From positions 225,940-289,939 of the forward strand of contig NW_003546268.1 in the NCBI RefSeq assembly GCF_000090795.2: 64,000 bases of DNA. The letters run 5' to 3'. The notes below the pieces were generated by a model that made no database searches, had not been told where the DNA came from, and saw nothing but the letters and a program-made list of their open reading frames with translations. This document shows positions 41,380 through 52,509 of the stretch, piece by piece. Position numbers and translations under genes: made by a program. This DNA is from Amphimedon queenslandica (lineage: Eukaryota; Porifera; Demospongiae; Haplosclerida; Niphatidae). Within the stretch, counting starts at the first letter, position 1. Every line of letters starts with the position of its first letter.

Positions 41380-42667
41380 ATGAAGAGAGCTGCTCTAGAG
41401 CAAATTTCCTCTGTACCTCTGAAGCGCCCACTGGTTCTTGGCCCTAACCGTCGTTTTCTACCTCCAATAACAACGGAAGAAGCAACAGAGAAGGCAAAAG
41501 GTGCCGTACCGGCTAACATGAAACTTGCAAATAAATGGGCTCTTCGTACGTTTCAAAGTTGGGTATCATTTAGGAACTCCATGTCAGAGGAAAAGGTTCC
41601 TGAAGACCTTCTAGCATGTAAAAACTCGGAAGTAGTTTGCTACTGGCTTTGTCGTTTTGTAAGTGAGGCTAGAAAGGAAAACAGAGAGCCATACCCCTCT
41701 GCCACTATAAGAAGTCTCCTCGCTGTGTATCAGAGAATATTGCAAGACAATAAGTTAGACTACCATCTGTTTAGCAAGAATGATTTCAGGTTTAGAGAGC
41801 TACAGAATACAATAGACTCTGTGTGTGTTACTTTAAGAAAGGAAGGGGTTGGTGCAATAAGGAAGGCCGCAGCAGTAATAACTAAAGAGGATGAGCAGTT
41901 ATTGTGGAGTAGTGGAGTTATGGGAACAGACTCACCTTGGCCTCTTCTTCATGCTGTATTTTACACTGTTGGTCTTTCTTTCACACTGAGGGGTGGTCAA
42001 GAACATCGCGACCTTACCATTGAGCAGTTTCGTAGGTTTCCTCAAGACCATGGAGTATACAATGAAGACACTTACTACCAGTACGTAGAGCATGGGTCGA
42101 AAAGCTATCAGGGAAGACTAAGTGATCTGGATTCTAATAAAGTCAGCTATATATATGCACAACCAGATTATTCCATACCAGGCATGTGTCCACTGTCCAG
42201 TACAATTGATTGATCTTTATATACCAAAACTACCTAAGAATCCAAAGGCCTTTTATATGCAGCCAATGCAGAGAATAGATAGTGATCCAACACGTCCATG
42301 GTACCAGATAACACCTATAGGAGTCAATACACTCAAAAATATGATGGCAAAAATGTCAGAGTTGGCTGGACTTAGTAATCGATACACCAATCATAGTCTG
42401 AGAGCGACAGCTTGCACAAGAATGTTTAATGCAGGCATTCCAGAAAAAATCATAGCTGAATTTTCAGGTCACAAGAGTTCAAAAGGGCTACAGAAATATG
42501 AACACACTTCCACCAAACTTATAAAGGAGGCTGGGTTGGCAATAAAAGAAGAAAAGATTCAAGTAAAAGATGAAAAATCCAGTGGCGAAAAGGAAGATAA
42601 AATCAAGAAACTAGATGCACTGCAGAACTGGAATTTTCAAAACTGTACTATAAAAATACAATTATAG
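41380..42667 (+). mobile_element. Crypton-type tyrosine recombinase (DUF3504-like)
   Basis: Two frames (41380-42213 and about 42190-42667) together cover a DUF3504-type tyrosine recombinase, the Crypton-derived family that includes vertebrate KIAA1958, QRICH1 and ZMYM tails. The N-terminal helical domain has WALRTFQSWVSFRN and VCYWLCRFVSEARK. The catalytic domain has LLWSSGVMG, GLSFTLRGGQEHRDL (first Arg), AFYMQP, TNHSLRATACTRMF (HxxR) and FSGHKSSKGLQKYEHTS (late His and Tyr). The frame changes once near 42190, beside a short direct repeat (TGTCCA twice). A Lys/Glu-rich tail follows. Apart from that break the catalytic residues are intact, suggesting a young copy. Cryptons are DNA transposons that move by recombination without terminal inverted repeats. 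Element ends were not found. Confidence 0.8.
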
Positions 42668-43609
42668 TTTCTACCATGCCTAAGCATATTGCATGTAAAT
42701 TAAGCCTTACTTGACAAGCATTCATTATGTGATATATTGAACATTCAATAATTAATAAATTATTATTATGCAATATATTTGCTATAAGCAACCAATGGGA
42801 AAAATTAATAAGTCACAATAATATACAATAATGGATTTCCTAGTAAAAAGTGCAGTTGAGATAGGAGGATACAATCAGTTGGAGTTTAAATTTGCCGATG
42901 CAGTCAAAGGGTCTTGCTTTGAATACCTATTTTATCAACAGGTTCAAAAAATTGACTTATCAATCTTAAAATCGAGACAAAAGACAGTGAGGGACATTTC
43001 CATATATGTGGTAGGATTGATCCATCTCTACCTCTGGTTGAAAAAGAGAACAAGAAAATGCAGAACAAATTTCAAGAACTCAATTAATAATAAGCTACAC
43101 ATGATAAATGTGTAATATATTGGTGATGGAATAGGAATGAAGGCATCAGAGATATGGCAGTGTTAACACTACATATGAGGAAAGAGAGAGTACAATAGAT
43201 ATCATTTATTTCCTAATTCTACATGCTTATCTTGTATCACCAATCACAACATGCTATTTAAGTGCACAGGATTCAGAAGGTTCAGCCACAATTAGCAGGG
43301 AGAGTGAAATTGATGTAACTGAAGATTTAGTAATGACAGACATCAAAACTTCAGTGGGTGTAAGGAAACATCCTACAGGTAGGAAGAACTGTGCCAAAAG
43401 CTTGTACTCCACACTATTGACAAACTAGTTGATTACATAAGATTGCAATATGCAGTGAAAAATTGGTTGCAAAAGGTATTGACGATCTTTTGTGTACAAG
43501 TAAAGGAAGTTAAACATATGACTTTCTCAACTGAGAAAATCAAAAACCTTAATGATTAAGGCCTTGAAGGCTCAATTAGTAAGTATGATATACATCTTTC
43601 GCCACAACT
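42668..43609. other. No recognisable gene
   Basis: A 94-residue frame (42831-43115: SAVEIGGYNQLEFKFADAVK) has no similarity I can name. The region is probably repeat-derived and may include the 3' part of the Crypton element. Confidence 0.4.
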
Positions 43610-44170
43610 ATCACAAATAGGACTGTCTACCGACTTGCTTATTGCATTGAAGTATAGTAGGTCCCTTAGCCTCAGCAGAGGATTACTGCTCTATGGTAAT
43701 TTATTAAAAGACAATTTTGCTAATTTGTAAGCTCATTCCACTAACCAGGCCACATTTAGACAATAACAACCACCACTACACTGCATAAAGGCCACCAGTA
43801 AATGCTGACAGCATAACCTGTGCTATTGATCTGGCATAGTTTTCTGACCAAAGAAAGACCAATTTCCTGCTAACTAAAGCAAATATTTATAATCACTTTG
43901 GGTCATTATCCATTTTTAGCATAAATAATTAATATTAATAACAGCAATGTAATTAAGCAAGGATTAATAGCCTCAAGGCAAGCTCGCTTCTTGACTCAAG
44001 GCATACTCCATTCTCTATATTTGTCTCAGTCTTTTAGGAGGTAACTTAATTTTCATAAAATTAGTGGTTCTGACTTTAGTAAATGTTACTGAGCTGGCAA
44101 ACCTCAAAAAGTGTCAGACAGCTCATCCAAATTTAACACTAAAGGACCAATTGAACTGTTTAAGAATGGA
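43610..44170. repeat. Repeat block R1, second copy with insertion
   Basis: Matches 38600-38900 (GTCCCTTAGCCTCAGCAG, CCACCACTACACTGCATA, CAAACCTCAAAAAGTGTCAG) but is interrupted at about 43836-44096 by roughly 260 bp absent from the first copy. Confidence 0.7.
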
Positions 44171-44299
44171 AGCGGTCCCGCCTTCTTTATTGAAAAATAG
44201 TAAAAAGTTAGGGCATTTCCAGAATTAAAACAGAAAGGTGCACAGCCACACCCAGGGAAAGGAAAAAGGAAAAGAAAAGGGAAAGACAAACTGAAAGGC

Positions 44300-44400
44300 A
44301 TGATAAACTGCATCTGGATAACCTAATATGATATTGCATTTGTTGTTAAAAGATGATGAGAGGTTTAAAGTAAGTTATAATTATGTGCATTTGTATTAAT
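44300..44400 (+). pseudogene. BAF-like fragment 3
   Basis: LLLKDDERFK is followed by GTAAGTTATAATTATGTGC, nearly the same exon end and donor as fragment 1 (DKDDERF, GTAAGTTATAATTACGTAC). Only the end of the domain is recognisable. Confidence 0.5.
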
Positions 44401-45075
44401 AGTCTTGGTTGCACAAACACTGCAATGCCAGCACAAGACAACAGATAGAAGTGCTGATTCACGTGACAGGATGGTGTGAATTAAATATGGAAGCTTAACT
44501 CAATATCAATAGGTAGTATGATGTGGTAGATTACTTCATATGAATAAATTGAGAAATTTTAATGTTTGAAATTACAGTAGTTAAAAAAAGATAATTATAA
44601 AGATGGTATTGAATAAAAAGTGCGTATGTTCCTGGTTTATTACAATAAAACATGACTGTATTGCAGTAGCCAAGAGAGAGAAATTGTAGACTGTTTTGAG
44701 TCTTTTCGGATTTCAGAGCAGAAAGGGATAGCTGACAGGTGTCATTAGTATTTAGTAGTATAGATAAGAGAGATAGCAGAGGGGTTGGAGTTATAACAAA
44801 GTAGTAACACATAGGAGAGACTTATTGTGAGTTTCAGAGGTGGCTATAGTCAAGACAAGGGGACAACTTTGGCTTGTCAAAGAGCAAGAAGACCAACTTT
44901 TTAATTATCCAATGATTAATGAATCAACAATTCTGCAGCGAAAGAATCTTGTTGCGGACACTCTTGCTCTGATTCATTCCTTGCTGACGACACTAGAAGA
45001 ATGGCCATTGCTCCAAGACATAATAAACATTCAACACGACAAAAAAATTTATTGAACAGTGCTTTGAAATAACAT
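44400..45075. repeat. Repeat shared with 51930-52350
   Basis: 44400-44480 (AGTCTTGGTTGCACAAACAC, GATAGAAGTGCTGATT) recurs at 57175-57260. 44570-45060 parallels 51950-52290 (CGGACACTCTTGCTCTGATT, CATTCCTTG, GAATGGCCATTGCT). It contains a 71-residue frame with VADTLALIHSLLTTLEEWPL, conserved in part in the other copy. Function unknown. Confidence 0.6.
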
Positions 45076-45102
45076 CATTTCCTATATGCACAGTTCACTA
45101 AA

Positions 45103-45513
45103 GTAACCTAAGGATTACCATCAGCTACAAAGTAACTCAGCTAATAGCACCAGCAACTGTCACTGAGGCTCTGAGACAAAAATCAGAGGAAATCAACTTG
45201 GCCCTTCCTAATTCTCTATGAACACCAAGTGGACAATAAGCTCTCCTTCCTCTCTCATCTGGTTCACGTCTCCTCATACTAGGTGATGGTTCATTTCGTC
45301 TCCAGTTATCAGTCTCTGATCTCCTCCAGTTGTCTTTCCTTCTGCTTTTAATACATGTAGCTGAGCCTGCCAGTAGGACAGACACTGGTAGCAATCACAT
45401 GTCAAATAATGTATAAAAGATGTTAGAAGTCTACTTTTGCGTCATAAGTAAAGTTGCTGTTTCTGAATGAAGATGGTTTGATAGTAATGAGTCAATTCAC
45501 TATTTGATGAAGT
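45103..45513 (-). repeat. Repeat carrying an eIF3a exon fragment, copy 1
   Basis: Near-identical over its length to 56466-56858. The middle (45204-45347) is clearly derived from the eIF3a last exon (6471-6614) and in that orientation reads [20 protein letters not shown]. Flanks (AGCTGAGCCTGCCAGTAGGA, AGATGGTTTGATAGTAATGA) are not eIF3a. A version without the eIF3a piece seems to lie at 52310-52365. Confidence 0.85.
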
Positions 45514-45529
45514 TTACTGCTATCAGAAA

Positions 45530-46470
45530 GAGCAAAAAATATTTAAAATTCCTCCACAAACCAATCAGGTTCCTTCTCCTCTAACATTTTCTTCACTCTT
45601 TTACCCGGGGATCCTAATTTAGTTGTAAAATAAAGAAATATATACTCATCACTGTGACAATTATGGAAGTAGGACTACTCGGAGAACTACTCTTGGCCTG
45701 TTTTATAGGGCCATCATCATTCTGGGATGTAAATTTGTCAGGACATTGCAGACTAGAATGGACAGGCAGACTATAGATACAGGGGAATGGGATGCTCATT
45801 GGAATACGATCCTTAAGGCTATGGAAGCAATCAGCAGCCCCTTTGCCCCTGCCTTACTAAATGTATGAACTTACTGCTAAAGATACATCTAGCGATACAA
45901 GTATGAACAGTCCCTATTTACCTATTTCCATTATTATTCTGTAAAAATGATAAATCAAAATACAAGGCAAGCCTATTTATGTCATTGGCAGTATCAGCCA
46001 AGTCATTGGGGAAGGCTTGAGATGATGGGCTTTCGTTTTAGGCTGAGAAGAGTCTGCAATTTATTCAGTCGACAAAAAAGAGTAAAAAATCTGAAGTTCA
46101 TTGATGAACCCTTAGGCAAAAATTTATTTAAATTATTTCATTATAGATTCTATAATAAAACAATAGGATTATTCTTGGTCTGCATCATCGGATTCATCAC
46201 TATGATTTTGGCAAGTAAATTTAGTGGAGACATTAATGAATTAAAGGCTTATTTGCATGTAGTGATTAAAAAGGACAATAAGGAGGACTACCATCCATGA
46301 TCAGACTATTCGTACTTCTCGTGATGTAGGCCTTGGGCTACAGATTTGCTTACAACCTAATTGGGCAGTACTTGATCCTAAACAAGAATGATGACCAATT
46401 TAAATCATGGATTCAAAGTCAGTATTACCATTACCCAATTCCTAGGCTATTATATGTAGTTGGCTGTCCA
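45530..46470 (+). pseudogene. BAF-like pair 4, interrupted
   Basis: The first domain begins AIRKSKKYLKFLHKPI (45523-45575), is interrupted by about 370 bp, and resumes at 45958 with IQGKPIYVIGSISQVIG. The second domain begins LKFIDEPLGKN (about 46093-46122), is interrupted by about 200 bp, and resumes with ALGYRFAYNLIGQYLI and LNKNDDQFKSWIQSQY (46330-46420). Human BAF has FVAEPMGEKP, KAYVVLGQFLVL and DLFREWL at these places. The pair order equals that at 52510-52895. Not functional as it stands. Confidence 0.75.
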
Positions 46471-46982
46471 TCTGTGATGCACATGTGTGCATTCATTTTA
46501 GTGCATCTGCGCATGCACAGTTAAGAGGTGTACTGCATTATATCAATTAAATCGTAATTCCTGAATATCTCAGCATTGGCATCAAGAGTACTCCCGTCCA
46601 TAGTTCATACCATGATAATGGCTGATTCAATGGACAAAGTTCAATGCCTTTGTGAATAGGCAGTGGAAGGGAGGGGCAGGTTGGGTCATTATACATAGCA
46701 ATTACATTCAAATATATTTTCTAGATAATGGCAATCACAATCGTAAAAATCAAATACATTTGCGAAATACAAAATATGTATGACCCCATGTCTCGTAAGG
46801 GGTGAGCCCTAAGCCGACTCAAGTTTGTTCCCTGCAACCTGAGATGACATCAGTAAAACAAAACCTGCTGTCAGCATTGTATTTATTGGAAACACCAACA
46901 ATAGAATATTGCCTTAGTGTAACTATTAATTATAGGTTTAAAAATAACAAAAATATTGTGATTTTAACTCTCAGTAGATTTT
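46471..46982. other. No recognisable gene
   Basis: Contains TGCGCATGCACAG near 46508 (a degraded NRF1-like palindrome) and short frames without similarity. Confidence 0.35.
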
Positions 46983-47225
46983 GTGGGTGCTAATAATAAG
47001 GCAATAATGGAACAGAAACAATCATGGCTACGTCAAATTAAGAGAGGTGAAAATTACATAAGATTTTTAAACAACCCTTTGGATGAGAAGCACATTATAT
47101 CCATAGGGGGTATGGGCCCAGTCCTTGGAGGGAAACTAGAGGCACTTGGCTTTAAGCTGCCTATGTCTTAATTGGTCAATATTTAGTGTGTTATTAAAAA
47201 GCAACGAGAGATTTCAAGTAAACTA
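46983..47225 (+). pseudogene. BAF-like copy 5
   Basis: From ATGGAACAGAAACAATC (47007) the frame reads RGENYIRFLNNPLDEKHI then ISIGGMGPVLGGKLEALGF, a good match to human BAF (FVAEPMGEKPVG, SLAGIGEVLGKKLEERGF). The next stretch encodes AAYVLIGQYLVC in another frame, then ATRDFK before an AAGTAAAC donor-like end. One frame change plus a shortened C-terminus; probably a pseudogene, although the first 50 residues are well kept. Confidence 0.75.
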
Positions 47226-48594
47226 TAAACGTACAATTGTACATATAAATAAGTTTACTTTGTATTAAATAGATTTGGCTCGAAGAGCATACTATTTGAA
47301 ACAGCAATTTGAATTTTATTATACCTATGCATAGTGGGTACCTCTGTACCATCTGAAAGGATAGTGTCACCGTGCTGTAGGTCACAGCCTCTATTGGCTG
47401 ACTGTTAGTGTGACTGCAGGTCTCCAACACAAGTTTGAGAGCTTTCAAGTAATCTTAAATTGAAATTTATTAAACCATCTTTAGTGCCTCAACCACTTCT
47501 ATGTCAAATTGATGATGCTTTTCAAAGCAAAGCAGATAATGAGTATGAATCTTTGACTGACTTTTTACTCAAAGATTCAGCCCAAACATCTCTTCATTAC
47601 TCCAGTTCATTTTGTAAAAAAGTGATGCATTTGTTTTTACATGACTATAACTCCTGGGAGTCCAGAAAGTATAAAAATATGGAGAAGGTATTGAGGGACA
47701 ATTACACATTCTAGAGGAAAAAGCACAAGTGAAAAATTGTGAGAGTGTCATGTAGTTGTGGGATGTGGCACTTGGACATTTTTGAGCAGCTGAGCTCTAC
47801 ATATAAATTTTAATTAGAGGTCGACAATTATACCAAACTGATTGATACTTCATCAATACAAACCAATGTTCAACTTCTTAAAAAGGGCTGTTCCATAATA
47901 AAACCACTTAAGTAAATAAATAATTCATTAGCATTAACCAGCAGTAATAACTAGCAGTAAATAATGAAAACATCTGTTGCTACACTAGAGATGAACTGGT
48001 TCCTTGTCATTGAATGTGGCATCAACTTCAAAAGCTAGTAATAAGTCCAGCTTGGGTGCAGTGCACTATACTACATCCAATGATATAACTGCCAAGAGTG
48101 CAAGATGAATGGGTAAAAAGTAAAATCATAGTGGACAACAGCTGGAGTCACTTCTCCTAATCAAGGGATGCAGGTAGAAATTTGCTTGACTCCTAATTCA
48201 TGCAAATTATATATTTCATTTACAAAAAAATTTAATCAAAAATGATGTTCATTATAGATTTGCTGGCACTAAATGCATGACTTCAAATTCAATATGCTGC
48301 AACACGAGCTCTTTTATTTTATATTTGCCTAAATTTAGCACTATATAGTTATAACCTTTCTTTATTCATTATTACAGTTCCATTAAAATAATTGTTTTTT
48401 TTATGAGGCCAATGCAGCAACAGAGTCTCGCTGAAGTTTATATTTCAATATAAATTATGTTCTGCCATCTAAATGTATCATTATTATTTTGATTTTCATT
48501 GCTATTTCAGGCGAAGAAGAGTTCAACGCTTAGGCTCGCCATTCAGAAAAGCCCTAACTATCTTAAGTTTGTTAACGAACAATGAGCAACAAAC
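47226..48594. other. No recognisable gene
   Basis: An 84-residue frame at 47460-47714 (QIDDAFQSKADNEYESLTDF) has no family I recognise. The rest is A+T-rich repeat-like sequence. An acceptor-like ATTGCTATTTCAG lies at 48498-48511, before the next BAF copy. Confidence 0.4.
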
Positions 48595-48617
48595 CTGTTA
48601 GGCAGATAGAATCTGTT

Positions 48618-48890
48618 CTTTAGTTGCTGCCATCAGAAAGAGTGAAAATTATTTGCAATTTATTTACAAACCAATAGAAGGCAAGCCTATTTATGTGATT
48701 GGCAGTATTGACCAAGTCCTTGGAGGGAGGCTCGAGATGATGGGAAAATAAAAAAATTTTTATGAAAAATATCAGAAGTTTGTTAATGAACCCTTGGTGC
48801 CATTATCAGAGAAAGGCTGGAAGATGATCAATTCAAATCGTGGCTTCAAAGCCAGTATTACCATTACCCAATCCCTAGGCTATGGTCACA
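48618..48890 (+). pseudogene. BAF-like pair 6
   Basis: First domain AIRKSENYLQFIYKPIEGKP then IYVIGSIDQVLGGRLEMMG (48620-48748), open over its length. The second domain is mostly lost: KYQKFVNEPL, then directly DDQFKSW and SQYYHYPIPRLW in shifted frames. Same order as pairs 4 and 9. Confidence 0.75.
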
Positions 48891-48899
48891 GACTGTAGG

Positions 48900-49570
48900 T
48901 GACAGTTGCCAGTCTGGTTTTAAAAAACTCGCAAGTAAAAAATCGCATAGGTGTCATGCAATTACGGGGCAGGCTGCTGCAAATTTCCTTATAGTGCTAG
49001 TAATAGTGTGGAAATTTGTAGTCATTATGTGTGGACATCGTAGAAAAGTTGGGTATCACACTACAGACATTGCTCCAACCATGTCAAAAAAAAACTTTGT
49101 AGGGCTTTATGATGATGCCTTGCAAATAACATGATCACTTGCTTTACTGCAGATCCTATGACTTGGCTACAAGAAACTCTTTGATTGTTAGGCTGTAATT
49201 ATCTGATGATACCAAGAGAAAACAACACAACACTTGATCTTTTGACACTTGAGCCCCATTTGATCTTTGACTCAAGAGATATGAAGCATATACTAGAGAT
49301 TCAGCCCAAAATTTATTCTAATCTCAAAGTGCCTTCAAAGCTTAGCATCTAGTAAAACGACAATACCTTCTCTGACTGTGAGCCTTGTTACAAAATGAGA
49401 GCACAATTTCTGGAATTGGAAGAAAACAAGCTCCTTCCTTTGTCAACTTTGCTAGACCCCAGGTTTAAGAAATTGGCCTTTGCTGATAAAGACATAAAAG
49501 AGAGAGATGCTAAAATTCTTGTTTCTGAGGCTTCAGTTGTACAAGGTAACATCGGGCAACAAGTTCCAAA
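48900..49570 (+). mobile_element. Linker plus hAT-like fragment, copy alpha
   Basis: 48900-49085 encodes KSHRCHAITGQAAANFLIV-like text shared with 52915-53105 and, in part, 57660-57750. 49130-49390 is shared with 54050-54280 and 57790-58050. At 49395-49490 the frame reads LLPLSTLLDPRFKKLAF, the LLDPRFK motif typical of hAT transposases. It is a decayed fragment, and no hAT ends were identified. Confidence 0.55.
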
Positions 49571-49960
49571 AGATCAATGGCCCTAAGAAACATGACTAAG
49601 AAGTTGTCATATCTGCTCCTTTTCTTGGAGTGTTACGTATTTATTATGGTAAATTTTAGTGCCAAAGTTTGATGTTTTTGCTAATTTTACCTGTTTCAAT
49701 AAAAACTTTTTACTTACAATTGAGGTTAACTTGATTTTGAATGGTGGGCATTAATTTGTTTTAGGAGCTGGAGGAAGAGGACACTTCTGTGTTGTCTTCT
49801 TTGGTTTCACTAATAAGTATAAGTAATGAATATAATAATACTTATAGTTACAGGACAATGGCCTAGGGATTGCTTCAGAAGATAGGATAGATGTAGGCAA
49901 TAAATTTATCTACAAGATCCAGAACAGGATCTATGATCATGCACTTCTAGACTTGTAGTG
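49566..49960 (+). repeat. MALRNMTK repeat, copy 1
   Basis: ATGGCCCTAAGAAACATGAC through CTTGGAG (to 49628), then about 224 bp not present in the other copy, then GACAATGGCCTAGGGATTGC (49853-49956). The copy inside the Tc1 element (59154-59290) is continuous. The protein frame has no family I recognise. Confidence 0.65.
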
Positions 49961-49989
49961 GGGATAGCTCTAACCTTACCATTAAGTCA

Positions 49990-50530
49990 ACTATGCTGGT
50001 TACAGTTTATAGTTTATACATGAGAGTGTCAAAGAGGGAGAAGCAGAGAGTCAGCTCTTTCATCAGAAAACACTCACTAACCATGCATCCTTTACACTCC
50101 AGCTGCTGGTTATTCATCAACACAATGTAGTCATGGCACTAAAACCTCAAGAATATGCACAACTATAATACATTCAGTTACACAGGTCTAAGGTTGCGCT
50201 GCACAGCAGCAAATTAGTAATTACTTATGTAGGACTACTTTTATATAAACAATCTCTGGTGTTTGTAGCATTCCAGGGTGGTTCATGGCGCTGCTACACC
50301 AGAAGTGTCAGTGATTTAGAGGATCGTTTGAAATTATGGAACTGGTGCATTATCATTACAAATTGATTTATCAATTCACAAGTGTCTCTAAAGTAGGTGA
50401 CATATTTTCTCAGATGTCTCTACAATCATAGTAAGCACAAACTGAATAAAATTATTTAGAGCTGTTAGTAGGTGGATATTGGCATTTGGTAGGAAAGTTC
50501 TTCTAAGCATCCCAGCAAAGGTTTTGCTTA
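49990..50530. repeat. Repeat block R2, second copy
   Basis: GTTTATACATGAGAGTGTCA, CTCCAGCTGCTGGTTATTCA and TGGATATTGGCATTTGGTAG parallel 39030-39560, with an insertion at about 50195-50460. Confidence 0.65.
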
Positions 50531-50859
50531 CCCACTATGCTAAAAATCTGAAGTCTTAATTGAAAAGAATCAATGAGGTATATTATTTTCAGACTACAAA
50601 AGTTGATGGAATTTGTAAAGCTCATAATGCTCACAAAATAAAAACTCACGACTGCTCCTGCAAGCAAAGAAAATCAAAGCTGTACTAAGCTGAGGAAATT
50701 TTAGACAAAAATCAGTAGTTGTACCATATGGCTGGCAAAGGTGGAGCATCAGTAAATTTAATTAAATTTTTTAATTTAGGAATTCCATTAAAGTCATTAA
50801 AATTTCATTTGAAGATTTTTAATGCTGTAAAGACATCAAATAGATCCTTGAAAAGAGAA

Positions 50860-50990
50860 GCCAGTGACAATTGGGGTATTTGACAAGTAGGAGGCTGGTT
50901 GGAGTCAATATGATTCACCACAGCTTACTCATTAATTGGACAATACTTGGTTTCTCTATAAGACGATGAGAGGTTTAAGTTAGTTACTAT
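50860..50990 (+). pseudogene. BAF-like fragment 7
   Basis: EKPV(T)-like AAGCCAGTGACAATTGGGGT, then GGAGGCTGGTTGGAGTC and ACAGCTTACTCATTAATTGG (AYSLIGQYLV), then DDERFK-like GACGATGAGAGGTTTAAG. Identified by comparison with copy 8. Several frame changes. Confidence 0.55.
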
Positions 50991-51109
50991 TTGAACATAT
51001 TGTATAATTAGCCATGGCCTTGTCTTTTGTGTAACTTTTACACTGATTCTGAAGTACAGACTATCATCTTTAAGATACTGATGATAAGTACTAAGATTAT
51101 GCTTCCACT

Positions 51110-51240
51110 GTTATACAGGCATTTTGCAATGAATGTGGATACTGGCGTTTGGCAGCTAAGTTCTTCTAAGCATGCTAGCAAGTGCTTTGCTTAGCTGTAA
51201 GAAACCACTAAGACAACACTCTAAAGTCTTAATTGAAAAG
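51110..51240. repeat. Repeat block R2 tail, third copy
   Basis: GTGGATACTGGCGTTTGGCA and AAGTTCTTCTAAGCATGC match 39490 and 50470. The following TAAAGTCTTAATTGAAAAGA is shared with 50550. Confidence 0.7.
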
Positions 51241-51305
51241 AATTAATGATGCATATTTTCAGACTACAAAAAAGTTGATCGAATTTATAAAGCCCCTAGT
51301 GCCCA

Positions 51306-51365
51306 TATACCATATATACAATGAAAGCTGCCTGTTGAAGAGCCTGTGCCATTAATATTAAATAA
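51306..51365 (-). pseudogene. eIF3a exon fragment (PCI-proximal exon)
   Basis: CAATGAAAGCTGCCTGTTGA then AGAGCCTGTGCCATTAATAT matches eIF3a 8535-8590 (CAATAGAAGCTGCTTGCTGA, AGAGCCTGCGCCATTAATGT), part of the exon encoding [15 protein letters not shown]. Same strand relation as the other eIF3a fragments in this intron. Confidence 0.75.
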
Positions 51366-51483
51366 TAGTTACAGGGTGAATCTCACGCATAGTTATCACC
51401 ACTGGATTGCTTTCTTTTCTAACCTGATAATGTAGCCATGCCACCCAAATATCGCCCAGCACTAATTTTCATTGCTATTTTAG

Positions 51484-51670
51484 GTAATTATGGATAACAA
51501 ACAATCATAGCTACTTCAAATTAAAAAGAGCAAAAACTATATTAATTTTTTGAACAATCCTTTGGATGAGAAGCCAATGACATCAATAGGAGGTATTGGG
51601 CAAGTCCTAGGAGGCCAGTTGGGGTCGATAGATTTCAAGACAGCATATTCCTTAATATAAAACGGCATAT
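51484..51670 (+). pseudogene. BAF-like copy 8
   Basis: After TTTTCATTGCTATTTTAG the frame starts ATGGATAACAAACAATC. It reads KKSKNYINFLNNPLDEKP, then SIGGIGQVLGGQLGSIDF and KTAYSLI, close to BAF FVAEPMGEKP, GIGEVLGKKL and KAYVVL. There is one in-frame stop shortly after the start (MDNKQS*). The C-terminal part is lost. Confidence 0.75.
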
Positions 51671-51929
51671 TCCTTTGTGGGTCGATGCTTATATAGTCAT
51701 GAAAAAATAATGTGAGCAAGAGAACCCCCACTTCTTTAATGTTGGGTTTATTATATATAGGCAACTAAATCTAACTGATCATTTGGTGAAACCAAAATTT
51801 CGTTACCAAATTATATCCAGAAAAGATTCAATCCAAAAACAACTACATTGTATACTTCATTAAGATGCAAAATAATCATATGTACAATACATAGAAAGTG
51901 GATTTTTGAATTATCTCATCATTTCTTTT

Positions 51930-52365
51930 ATTATGAAGTTTGCAATGTTTAGATGAAAATGATAAAATTATCTCCATAAACTGAAAGTTTATCGGAGATG
52001 TTGAGTAAAAAGTGTGTACATTCATTTGCTCATTTCAATAAAACATAGTAGAGATTGATTGTGAGTTGAATAGTATGGCAGTCAAGATGAGGGGCTATAT
52101 ATTGAATGATCAATAAATATCAAATAGAGCACTTCATGGACAATGCAGAGAAGCACATCAAATGGCAGCTAAAGAACCTTGTGGTGGACACTCTTGTTCT
52201 GATTCATTCCTTGTTACAGGCACTACAAGAATGGCTATTCATATTAAACATTCTACTAGACAAAGAAATTTGATGTACAATACATTATAACAACATACAT
52301 CATCTACAGCCCCAGCATCTGTCACCAAGGCTCTGAGACAAAGAATCAGAGGCAATCAGTGAGGT
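51930..52365. repeat. Second copy of the 44.5-45.2 kb repeat, without eIF3a
   Basis: Parallels 44570-45060, then 52310-52365 (CCAGCATCTGTCACCAAGGC, TCTGAGACAAAGAATCAGAG) parallels 45150-45195. It diverges exactly where the eIF3a piece begins in the 45 kb copy. It may represent the state before capture. Confidence 0.6.
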
Positions 52366-52509
52366 AATTTAACTTCATTAGAATGAGATTCATGTTTTAT
52401 GTAATATTTAGATATTTGTAAGGTACTACTACTACAATTAAATTTGGCAGAAAAAGATGAACAAGCCAAGACATTAACCAAGGCACATATCCTTTCTTAG
52501 AATCCATTT

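Noticed and set aside
42831-43115. 94-residue frame downstream of the Crypton recombinase as a second Crypton gene
   Set aside because: No recognisable domain and no relation to known Crypton accessory proteins; left as unassigned.
49628-49853. The 224-bp difference between MALRNMTK copies as a spliced intron
   Set aside because: Splicing at the only available GT and AG would lose one base relative to the continuous copy, so insertion or deletion is more likely.
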